This document shows, in pieces, positions 35,701 through 47,300 of a DNA stretch of 64,000 nucleotides (position 1 is the first letter of the stretch; each line of letters starts with the position of its first letter). The stretch covers positions 31,118,858 to 31,182,857 of the forward strand of contig OX387190.1 of the NCBI GenBank assembly GCA_947561395.2, given 5' to 3'. This stretch comes from Buxus sempervirens (lineage: Eukaryota; Streptophyta; Magnoliopsida; Buxales; Buxaceae). The notes beneath the pieces are model-generated. The model was not told the origin of the DNA. It ran no database searches and worked only from the letters and a program-made list of their open reading frames with translations. Both the position numbers and the translations under genes were made by a program.

Positions 35701-38628
35701 TAATCATTTGTTATGCTTTCAGCTAAACGAATGATTTACTTGCTCTGATGGGTTTCTACCCAATATATCTACACTCGGACTTTTGTAACCCTCTTAGTAA
35801 AGGCTTCAAACGACACGTGTATGTTCCTCCCTATCCATGCAGATATCCCTATACAGAGACAGTTGAGAAATTGGTAGCATACAGATGCATGCATATATAG
35901 GTTTATAATATTCTCACGTCCATTTGATTGAAGATAAATATAGTTTCTTCTTTTCCTTAAATACAGAGATGTACAAATGCCTAGTTATAATATATATGCA
36001 TACGCATATACATATTTATATATGGGTGTGTGTGTGTCAAACGTATTTTTGTATTAGAGAGAATGGCTTAATTTCTGATGCAAGGAGTGGCTGCAGAACA
36101 CTTAAGGTACCTTGAGAAATTACTAACTGTTTCAATAACTGACTCAATAATCTATCAATAAAATGCAGCAGGGGCCATCAATCAGACAGTTGATTTTTGT
36201 TTGCGGTTGATGGGTTGGATCCATCTGAACCCAATTCATTTCTTGATAATCTAGGAATTGTGAAGATGAAACCAAGCATCATGCTAAGATATTCTCCCAC
36301 TTTAATTAACATTCAGACTTTGGTCCTCTAATTAATGGTGGAAAGAATAAGAAACTAGTGAAGAAAAAGAAATGTGAACGAACGTTGTCGTCGTTTGATC
36401 TTGTTAATTTGCATGAGGTTTCTTTTGGTCTCTACATGATGAAGACATTTAATTACACTACTGAATATCGTTATGTACTACTCGAATAAACTAATATATA
36501 TGAACCACTAAGAGTCGACAAAAGAGAACTAAAACGAATACTTTCTCTATTACGTCTGCTACACGTGAATCGTATTTGAGACTGTATATCAAACAACATC
36601 ATCCCCTTTTTAACTACTAATGCCCAACAACCCTAATACGAAGTATTTATAATTTAAACCTTTGTAGCGTCATGAAATCTTTGCTAGTTTCATCGTATCT
36701 TTACTATTTCTATGACAATTACGTACCCAAGGGTTCACTTTCTTCTCTTTCTTGTCTGAGAGATTTTGAACCTCATTGGCCGGGACCCCAACATGTGCAG
36801 GAGAACATATATATAGGACCTAACTATTTATGTTTGTTTAACAAAGACTATTTGGAATTCCAGTTTCTTCTGAAATGGTGCAAGCCATTGTATATTCCAA
36901 CTGGTTGACCGAGAGAGTCATCAACTTGGCTATTTTATCAAAAGAAAAAGTTACCAGCCAGCCTATGACATTTGAATCTCTCAAACATCAATCAAGAAAG
37001 ATGAAAACTATGTTCATGAGTTTTTGAAGGTTTAATTAGTTAGTCTTCCTTGGTGTATGGTTTTCTCAACTGTTATGCCCAAATTCATAGTATTGCAAAT
37101 ATAATTTCATGACCTTAGACTGCTATGGATTATATATGCTTAAACATACTTGTTGTAGCCATCAACCCACAAGGTCTTATTTGTTAGCTCAACTCTCATT
37201 GGTGATGACATCACAGCCACAGCTGATCAGGATAATGAGAGCCGGCGATAACGATAGTTAATCATGATAAATTATTAGGCAATCATATCAATCAACCATC
37301 TAACCATGGTACTTTTCACAGTGTATTTTAATGAATTTAATTCCAGAATAAATCATCACTCCTATATGGAAGGCAACAGTATTTCACTCCCTAATACCCC
37401 ATTTTGCTATATACTTAATTAAACCCACTGTTTAATTTCCAATTAGCACAGGAATTTGATCTGTGATCACAACCTAAGTGGTGTAGATCTTGACAAAGAT
37501 ATTTGGACACTGATCCTGTTACTATATTGTCCAGGAATCCTACCAAAAGTAGGACATATATTATATTTCAAAAACTGGGATACAGTATCTAATATTATGT
37601 ACTAATTATGCAGGTGGTGATAGGTGGTGATTGGTTTGACATACAGATAGAGAATATTCCAACTACACACTACTAAATGTTGTGTGTTGATATATTAAAA
37701 TTCTATATATATACTACTACTTTCAGTATGTGTTGTATGTAACAACTGCTAAATATAGCCATTTTGGGTAAACAAATTAAGCTTATTATCTGCAACCAGA
37801 TCATAATCTCTATTAAAATGTTGTGTTACGTACTACTACTTCCGGTATGTTATATGTAACAACAGCTAAATAAAGAGAAGAGGGGGGAATGTTCCTTTTA
37901 GATTCTGCCCCCCTTTCTTTTTCCAAAATTTGCCCTCCCCAAACAAAACAATCCCCCACTATTTTAAACTAACTATCTCAGGCTGTTTATCTAAGTGGAC
38001 CCACGTTTTCTACGCGAGTGCAGCCCCCTAGTTTCTACTAAACAAAGCCCTAATATCTGCAACCAGATCATAACCAAGTTAAATAATTGTAATTATTTTA
38101 AATTCTGAATGATTAAATATTATGCAAGATTTTGACAGGACATGAATATTCAAAAGGATCAAGGAATTCCTTCATTAATTTTCTCTCGGAATGATTGCAA
38201 TAGTTTAGTTATGTGAAGAATGAAGATTAAAAAATAATTAAGCCTTGAAGATGATCTGAGGACTGAGCCATCTGAAATTTTTGAAATTAGAATAGTAAAA
38301 TCAATAATTGCTGCAACAATACGCAATCACAAGTCTTGAAGACAAATGCAGAACAATATCAACACAAAAAAAAAGAAACCAAAAACAATAAGGATTACCA
38401 TGGTGATCGCATTTGCTCGCTGTTTGTTACTAACGCAGCTATTTTAGGCTGTCATTTGCATTCGTGACAAACTTGAGTCTGATCCTAAAACATATAATTT
38501 GTGGTTTAGTGAAACTTCATAAAGCTTGCAGTCAGAAAGGAGAATGAAATTATGTTTTTGTTGGTTATATTGCTCGTAAAAAATCACAGAATTATAATTT
38601 TTTGAAACATTCATTCAAATGCATAACA
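32701..38628. other. Gene-poor intergenic DNA
   Basis: About 6 kb upstream of the MYB gene. Open frames here (for example 33182-33463 and 34484-34717) show no domain, no conserved motif and no supporting splice structure. Short AT and GA repeats occur (35575-35592). No convincing RNA gene seen. Confidence 0.5.
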
Positions 38629-38639
38629 CCGAAGATACA

Positions 38640-38882
38640 TAGGATGGACCATAAAATGGATGCCCTGGGCTAGGGTTGCTTAGTTGGTAAAGAGAAGAAT
38701 ATATCATAGGATGGACCATAAAACGGACATTCTGGGTTCAAAACCTCCTCCTGAAGTTCCTAACTCAAATGATACATGGGTTTACAGGTTGATTCAAGTA
38801 TCCAGAGTTTACTCCCTAGGGTGGGTCCAAAGGGCCCTGCTTAGGGTAGGTTCCACATTAAAAAAAAAAAAAAAGAAAGACG
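38640..38882 (+). mobile_element. tRNA-derived SINE with target duplication
   Basis: Pol III box A TTGCTTAGTTGG (38676-38687) and box B GGTTCAAAACC (38735-38745), a body, and a poly(A) tail at about 38860-38873. Flanked by the 11-bp duplication CCGAAGATACA at 38629-38639 and 38883-38893. The first 60 bp contain a short internal repeat (CATAGGATGGACCATAAAA twice). No protein. Confidence 0.85.
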
Positions 38883-39017
38883 CCGAAGATACAGTTCCTA
38901 TAGGTATCCTAGGCTAAAAGTGTAAGAACCTAGAAAAACCCAAAGAGGTCCCTTTTGTGTTCAATGGGCTGTGGATCAAATGCATACGATATTTACAACT
39001 AACAGGTCGCTGTTTAT

Positions 39018-39683
39018 TAGAGGTGGCAATGGGTCTGGTTCGAGTCAGATTGATGTATGGGGTTAACAAGCCAAGGCTCAACCCGAACCCGCCCGTTTAA
39101 TAAACGGGTTGGAATATCCCAACCCGCTCTAACCCGCCAACCTGTTTAAATAATTTAAATTACTACTAAAAATTAAAAATTTTAATTCATTCTATTATCA
39201 AAGTCTATGCAAATTCTATTTTTTAATTCATTCTAATATCAAAGCACACCTAACAAGCATAATAACACAACAATCATTAAGATAGAACTAAAATAATATA
39301 AAGAAAAGAACTAAAACATAATAATAAAGACTTTACTTGTCATCAATGCCTCAATTTATATTAGTAAAGGCTAAGAAATTTAAAATATTTATATGTAGAA
39401 AGTCTTTCTTCACTTTATCCTTTGTCATTATTTATATTAAAAGAGAAAAAGTTGAGTTGCTAAAAATATTGTTATTATAATGTTCCAAATTTTTATTACA
39501 CAAAAAAATAATCAGGTTGTAATCAGGTCATTTCGGGTTGAAGTGTCAAACCCTAACCCAACTCATTTATAATCGGGTTGAGAATTCATGACCCAAACCC
39601 AACCCCACGGGTTTAAACAATCAACCCAAACCCGCCTAATACCGGGTGGGTTGGCGGGTCACGGGTCACAATTGCCACCTCTA
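39018..39683. mobile_element. hAT non-autonomous element, TAGAGGTGGCAA family
   Basis: Perfect inverted ends TAGAGGTGGCAA and a perfect 8-bp duplication CTGTTTAT at 39010-39017 and 39684-39691. Its sequence is the reverse of the element at 25391-26394 without the nested insertion, e.g. both contain TGTATGGGGTTAACAAGCCA in this sense. Non-coding, 666 bp. Confidence 0.92.
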
Positions 39684-39857
39684 CTGTTTATGGCACAATA
39701 GATCTGAATTTGAATTTGACAAATTCTATTGAGATTCCTAACAAAACCCAAGCCTTTACAAACACTGGGCCCAATGGTCTTGGTCTTTAGCATACCTTTG
39801 CTTATCAGGCTCACCCGGATACTTTTCTTTAGCATACTATTACCTATCAGGCTTACA

Positions 39858-40078
39858 ACTATTTAACGGGCTCCCGTAAGTAAGGGAAGAACTTTGGGAT
39901 GAATTGTAAACCCTCACATCTTGAGTTCAAAATCTCTTGCTGGTGCTCTCTAACTTAAATGATACATGGGCTTTGTGGGTGAGTTCATGTATCCAGCGGT
40001 TTACATCCTTAGAGTGGGTAAATAGAGGCCCTCCCTAGGATAGGTTCCCAAATTATAATATAAAAAATAAAAAAAAAA
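39858..40078 (+). mobile_element. Second, more decayed SINE copy
   Basis: Parallels the SINE at 38640-38882 in order: AAATGATACATGGG, a GTATCCAG motif, GAGTGGGT, and CCTAGGATAGGTTCC, then A-rich tail at about 40060-40079. Box B is eroded (GAGTTCAAAATCTC near 39921). Target duplication not found. Confidence 0.7.
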
Positions 40079-42055
40079 ACCATCAAACCAACCCCAATCA
40101 TCCGACAAAAAAGCACTAGGTTACCCATGTATCTAGATCTTAACTATATAAGCACCAACAGTATTTTAATGTAAAATTTTTCATGTTATTTTTCAAATTT
40201 TTAAAATTTGTAGAAAGAAAATGTTAGTTTTAATTAAGCCCTTTATTTTATGTAAAGGACTTTATTTTGGCATTAATTTATCTAGAAACGCACACACGCA
40301 TAAACACAAATATATAAGGGAAAAGACAAAATTTCCCTTCTTTTTCCTCTCATTTTCTAATTTTGTTCAAATTAGATTTTTATCACAAAAAAAAAATTCT
40401 TTTTCTTATTTTTGTGAGTGTGTGAATGAATGCAGTCCTGTGTGTCACACTTTCCAAAAAGTAAAAACAAAGCTCAAGATTTGTACAAACTGACAGGTAG
40501 AAATAATTGGATCAACATGATTAATGGCTTCTTTTTACCCAAAAGGACTAAGAGAAAAAAAAACTTTAATGAATAGGATCCTTGAACTTGAAGCGCTTTG
40601 ATATTAAATATTAGGGGATTACCTTTTCCCCTCTCCAGACTTACATAGTGGATTCTTTTGTTTCGGAAATCCAATTGAAACTGAAGCAATAACTCCTAAA
40701 AAGGCAGTTTCACAGCCATGACAAAACAGAAGTTGAATGAGAAAAAAAAACTGGCTTTTACAGGAAAACGTAAGAGGTAACGCACCTTGGCAAAAACCAC
40801 TTTCTTACCATTCTTATACTGATCTTTAAACAGTTCTCAACAGGCAGAAGCGAAAACAAAAGGTAAAGGCAATCAATAGAAGAGAAAGAGACCTACCGAC
40901 AGACAGGGAGACAGAGAAAGAGAGATAAGAGAGGACTTGGGATTTAGGTCGTCATTGACATAATAAAGGTTTGTTATTGAAATATGATACGCAAGCATCT
41001 AATTGGCATAACAGGATGTTTAAGATACGCATCCATCGCGAATCATATACAAGAGTTCATATATTTCCCTCAATTATGATGTGATTTATTAAGGAGTAAC
41101 ATCACTTTCAATTTGATGTGGTCCAGATTCTGAAACTTCATATAATTAAACAATATTGACTTCCTTGCTCACAAACCAAATTTGCATTTAAACTAACAGA
41201 AACCATCAAAATCTTTCTAGAGGTTAAAAGGAACTATGTCAAAGAGTTGTTCATACCGTCACTTCTGAGAAGCAGACTATCCATTCATATTGAATATTAT
41301 AATTAGAGACAATGCAAGTATGCAAATGCCCATTTTACAGGGTTACTATATCATGTCAGCATAATTAACAATGGCATCTACTCTACTTTAAGGTGAAGTG
41401 TTTTTCCTAAATGGGCCCCTAGGATTTTTGTTATTTCCTACGCGTCCCTAGTATTTGTAAAATGCAAGAGTTACATCATATACAATTTGATTGCCCCATT
41501 CACATTTTACAAATAGCAGCTTTTCAAACTTTTGTCTGTTAAAACAGAGGAGGAAAAGCAAACAATCTTCAATCCTGATCAGCATTTTTTTCCTAGTACA
41601 AACTCATTTCTTTTCCACAAAAATACACCACCAATCCTGAGCCTGACAGTTCGCAACCATCAGACATCATCTACACATCCAATTTCCTGTTTCATCCTCT
41701 AAACTGGGATCTTTGATATCCTACTCCAGCCAATAATATAGAAAAATCACTCTCCGTAGCATGTTAATCCCAATCCATTGAGATACCAGCATAAATAAAC
41801 AACCACAAACTTCTTCCATTATCCCAAACCAGGTAAAACATAAACGCATCAATTTAACAATCGATGAATAAAGGGCATTCCCAGTATACCTGTAAATCGC
41901 AGGAATTAAGATCAGGCACTGAGAACTCCCGCTTCGTTATTGCCAAAATGCTTAAATAGAACTTTTCCGTCCTCATTACCGATCGCAAGTGAAACCCTAG
42001 TCTGGGAGCTCTTTTTCCCGGTTGAAAGTTTGAAACCGCATCGGCTGCCTTAGTT

Positions 42056-42338
42056 TCAGATAAGCACGTTGCTCTGCTCCGTCTCTCTTCTTAATCTGGA
42101 AGTAAACTCCACCTTTTGCGATGATTAAGAATTCACATTTTCAAGAGCTCCTTTCACATCAGCTATCATCTTTAAAGATGAATAGATTACTAGAAATTTT
42201 CAGTGACTACCTTTCCATGGCTGGCAAAAGAGTTTCACGTCTTCTCAATCGATTCTGAAGTGCTTTAGATTCTCGATCAGAAAAGAGACCACAATGATCA
42301 ACTTCATTGCGAATCTTTCGAGAATCAGTGCAAGCTTC
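42056..42338 (-). CDS. Weak two-exon coding candidate, no family
   Basis: Minus strand. Exon 42338-42211 (AG acceptor before, GT donor after) reads as 42 complete codons plus two bases, and joins in phase to 42095 onward, which closes with TGA at 42058-42056. The joined end contains ALQNRLRRRETLL and then RLRRETEQSNVLI, charged and helix-like. The segment upstream (42345-42660) is GC-richer than its surroundings and holds an ATG-started frame (42527-42345), but I could not find a donor that joins it in phase. No known domain recognised. It may be a small real gene, a pseudogene, or a chance open stretch. Confidence 0.25.
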
Positions 42339-43548
42339 CTAGATTCAAAAGGAGGAGAGATCGAGTCTGTCAGAGATACGTGAAACGGATGTTGAATTTC
42401 GAATTAATGAGGACGTTGAGAGGGGTTCGAGGCTTCGAGCATCGCTACGCTCATCTGACGCGTCCAGATTATGCCGATCGTTTGCCGCTGCTTGCAAGAA
42501 CAAATGCACGCGAGCCTCGATCTCCATGAGGCCTTCGGCCCGTAGGAAATCATGTTTTGGGTGCTCAAAAGTCGGTTGGGCCCTAATGCGTAAAATTCCT
42601 CGTGAGAAAAGGGCTTAAATGCTCTACAAAGAATCTCGGTCCATGAGAATTCCATCTAGGTAAATCGAATTGCATGGTGGGTGAACCAATTCGGCATGAA
42701 ATTGCTGCAATTTTACATTCGGTTCTTTGGAGTGAAATGCTGTCACGTAGAGTATAATTTTCATATTGTAAATGCTTTATATAGGCCTATTTGAAAAAAA
42801 ACACCGTAGATACAATTTAGTCTTTCTCAAGGCCAATAGGGATGGCAAGTGGTTGAGGATTAATGGGTAACCATCTTCGCTTCGTCTCTACTGGTTAGGG
42901 TCTGGTATGTCTAAAAATCAGGTTTAAGGGTGGTTAGGATTTAGCTTAATTCAAGCCCGACCTTGAGTTATTAAAATATTATTTTTATTTTATATATATA
43001 TATATACATAAAGATAATTACAATTTACCTCTTGAGGTTTTTAAAATGTCAATTTTACCATCTTGAAGTTTGATATATGTAACAGTTCCTTTTTTAGGGG
43101 TTTGAATGATGAGATGGCAAGAGAAGAGAGCATATATTGAAGACTTTGTTGATATCAAATATATATATATATTGAAGACTTTGTCCCATTTATTCTAACA
43201 CACTGAATGGTAGATTTGGTATTTAAAAGTGACAAAGTTGTCAAGATATATATATATATATATATATTCTCTTGTTACCTCATCAGTCAAACCTCTAGAA
43301 CTGGGAAAACGGCTACATGATCAAATTCTCACAATAGTGAATTGGTTTTTCAAAAACCTAAAGGGGAAAATGGGATTGTTTGAAACATCAAGGGGGTTCA
43401 ACTGTAATTATCCTATAAATGTATTATTAATTTATATATTTAAAAACATTCATATTAATCTACCAACTATAAAGTTTGGAGTGGGTTTGGCATAGGCTAA
43501 AGCCTTAGAGGAAGAGATTAGGATTTGCCAAAACCTACCTTGCGGCAA

Positions 43549-43939
43549 TAGGGATGGTAGTGGGGTAGGGTTAAACAGGTAAACCGACCTATCCACCCCT
43601 ATTGGTTAGGGTTTGGTATGCTTAAAATTGGGTTAGGGAGGGTTCAGGTTTAGCCCAATCCGCCCCAGTCCCCGCCCTCCAAACCGACCTTCATATATTA
43701 AAATATTATCTTTAATATATTTTAAATATTATTTTCATAATATTATATATAAAAATACATATTTTATTAATAAATATATTATTAATATATATATATTCTA
43801 TTTTAAAAAAAATAAGTTCTTGCATTTTCTATACCAACGGAGTAGATTTACCCCGCCGTCTTTACCAATACGATTGGGATGGGTTAGGGTTTGGTATTGG
43901 TTAAACTCCTGACCCAAACCCGCCTCGTTGCCATCCCTA
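43549..43939. mobile_element. hAT-like relic, TAGGGATGG ends
   Basis: Left end TAGGGATGGTAGTGGGG and right end (reversed) TAGGGATGGCAACGAGG bracket 391 bp with AT-rich core and GGGTTAGGG-type subterminal words. No matching 8-bp flanks found. A related left end, TAGGGATGGCAAG, lies at 42837 in the same orientation without an obvious partner end. Confidence 0.5.
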
Positions 43940-44337
43940 TATGGCTCCCTAAATGCTAGAATCTAGTGCGTATATACAAAGAAGACTTCTTGGCTTTATC
44001 CGTTCGTTAGAATAGACGTAGAAATGCCTATGTAGAAAACCGTATCATACGGTTATACGTATAGTTGTATATGTGTAGTCAACAGAAGCCTGTGATTTGA
44101 GCAAACGAGATCAATTAACGAATAGCCGTTCGCTTGGCCTCTGGACTGTATCTCCTCCTCCGTTTTCATGTTTAGACCTCTTCTGCGAACATTTTTAACG
44201 AAACCCTACAAGTCAAGAAGATAGAGTCATAGAGATGGTGAGGGAGAGAAAGAGCTCCGAGTCTGGTTGTACACGGAGAAATAATCGCTGAGAACGAAAG
44301 AGAGATTTAGGTATTCCAGTCTTTAATTGATGATCTT

Positions 44338-47300
44338 ATGGGTGCCACGGGCTCAAAACTCGAGAAAGCTCTTGGCGACCAGTTCCCTGAAGGCGAGAGG
44401 TACTTCGGTCTCGAGAATTTCGGCAACACTTGCTACTGTAACAGCGTCTTGCAGGTTCGGATTCATCGAGAATGATGTGTATTGCTTTGATTCAAATACC
44501 TGATTTCATATTATAGATTCTATGCCTATCTTGCATCTGAAAGGTAGTTTCTTACGCAATCAATATGTGATTTCCGGATGGTTCTGATACTAGTGAATTG
44601 TGTATCAACGTCAAATTCTCTTTTCTGCTGGATCTTTTTCCATCATCGGGTTGAGGATTTCGTAGAATAGTTTTGTTCGTGTTTGGTCGTTTCTTATACC
44701 GTTGCTTGTTTGAATGACCAGATATCTCAACAGATTAGTTCAATTTGGGTTATTTTCTTATCTTTTATTTATATTTTTTTCTTGAATTTCAAAATTTATT
44801 GATCAGAGGGAGAAATAAATTATACTTAAGTCCCTTTCCATGGACCTGCAGGTTACGTTGTGAAGTAACCAAACAAGAACCAGAAAATGATAGGGCAAAA
44901 TTGAGCACAAAAAATAATAATGTTATGACTGAATCAAACACTCTGCATTATGGCCTCTGTAGGAATCGCTTTGAATGATGAACCTCTACCAACAACCACT
45001 TAGCAACCCTAGATGTCAAGTCATTGGCAAACCTGGACACAAGATAAAGTGAAATGTTCAACTCACTAGCTATTGACCTGGCTACTGGCTAGACCAATTA
45101 TGCGAACCAAATGCCAGGAGCATGTAATCACACCAGAAAGTCACAAAAATAACAGTTGAGGAGTCCACCTCTATGGATGATCTAGTCTCTCATTTCAGGA
45201 AAACATTCTAAACCAGGCCTTTAGAAGACCAAGATAGAATACATGGATGGGTGATCAGCTATGAGATTGATGGAACTAGAAAGGGATCATACCAGCAAAG
45301 CAGTATCTTGCCATAACACATCTGACCAAAACAATTTCTAGGTCATCCAACACGTATTTTGGATTGAATAAGTGGAACGAGTTTACAATGAAGGGGATGC
45401 CCTTTCAAGGACTAGCACCAAACACTATTGCTAGAGTGTTGATAGCCCGTTCATTTTTATGAGGGCTTTATCTACTACAAATAACCTTATGCCACACACT
45501 TTCTTGATTTTTAGTTCTCTCGAGTCATTTAACACAATCTAATTTATGAGCTAGCATATTTCTGAAGTCAATCTCCTTTTTGTCTAACCATGCTTACTAC
45601 TCTTTGTTTCACTAAATGATCTTTAATGCAAACCCTTGACCAAAATAAAAATTCCCCCCTAAAACTTCTCTAATCTATTAATGACTCTACCTGGGGTGCT
45701 TAATAGAGGCATGAAGTAAGACCTATATGCTAGCTTATGGTGCTTGGATGAGAGTTATTCTACCCCCAAAAGACAATTTTTTTCTTTTTCAATGCTGCAA
45801 GTATTTTTTTCTTTTTCAATACTCAAAGGTTAGGTATGTTGTCAGTCCATTCCTACCCTACTACAGTAGAACTATAAAGCTTATGATCACATGGTCATTC
45901 ATTGGTGCAACACATACTTGTTGTGTAGTTTGGGTAATTATGAAGCATGTTGATGTTTGATGGCTTTACATGGCAGTTGCTATATATTATTTTGAAGATT
46001 ATTTCTATTACTTACATCAGCAAAAAAAAAAGCACACAACACACACACAAACACAAAAACAGAAAAAAGAAAAAAGAAAAAAAAAAAGGAGGGGGGTGGG
46101 GTGGGGAAGGGAGGGTTGGAGATGATCTTGTTGTGGGGAGATCACTTTAAGTGGTCAGCGGAATTTCAGTTTACTAACATTATATTATTGGAAACTTCTT
46201 TTTATTAGCAGTCCAAGTCTGCTTGTTCCTTATGGGAAGTTAATTTGGGAGAGATTTAACTTCTTTTTTGTAACATGACAAAAATACATGGATGGTTTCA
46301 GTTTTCTTTCATTTGGAATAGATCTTTATTGTTGTTACTGTGTTTTTGCGTACCATTAATTCCACATGCAAATTTCAACTACCTCATACTAGACTTCCTA
46401 TTTATTTCTGATTCACTGCTCCTACTGGGTGCCATCAGGTTCAAAAGCACCCAATAGAAGGCGGCTTTAAGTTTAAAAATTTTGGATCAGCTCTGTTCAT
46501 TGGTATTTTCAATTAAAACATGGAGTAAAATACCTGTTTTTTCCCAACCAATTTTAAATTTTTAATCAACCAAAGAGAGCAGAACTGGTCATGATTTTTG
46601 GAATTTCTTGGCTCGTATTTCTAACTGTTGCTTTGTCCCCATTCCAAAGCTATAAGGCTAGTTATGCACGTTTGATTTTTGGTTTCATTCAAATTCTTTT
46701 GAAACCCTTAGATTCTAAGCCAACTCTCCATCATTCTCGCTTTGCATTAACTCTTTCTTTAGTTTGCTCAACCCAACTGATCATCTGCAAGCAGCATTAA
46801 CCAAGGCACTTCTTCTTGCATATGTTTCGCTATTTCATCAACCAAAAGAAAAGGATTAGGGTTCATCGCTGGACGCTGGTGTAAGTTTGCTATAACTGAA
46901 AGGTTGCACGTCGCACACACAATTGGTTCTCACACTAGTTCATGCATTTCCTTTGTGATGTTAATATATTTTCTTGCTATTCCCTTGCTAAAATTCTCTA
47001 GATTAAATCTCTTGCTATTCTTGAATAAAACCATAAGAATTTTTCTAAACTTCTTCACTCATTGTCCAAGTTAAAAAATGGCCTTATTATAAGACCTCCC
47101 TAACATGAAACTAGATTACTTTTTTGACATCCAAATTATATATCTAAGTGTTTGATGTAATCGTGGAGCACACCCAGTCCATGAATCCATATCCTAGTAG
47201 AGTTATAGTTTTAGTAGGATATGTTTTCGTTAAGATAAATGTTAGATTTGTTTCTAATTATCTGTTCTTAGTTTGAATAGGATTAGAAGTTGATTGCAAG

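Noticed and set aside
42837-43939. One large hAT from the left end at 42837 to the right end at 43939
   Set aside because: The flanks (AAGGCCAA and TATGGCTC) do not match, and a second left end at 43549 pairs better with the right end.
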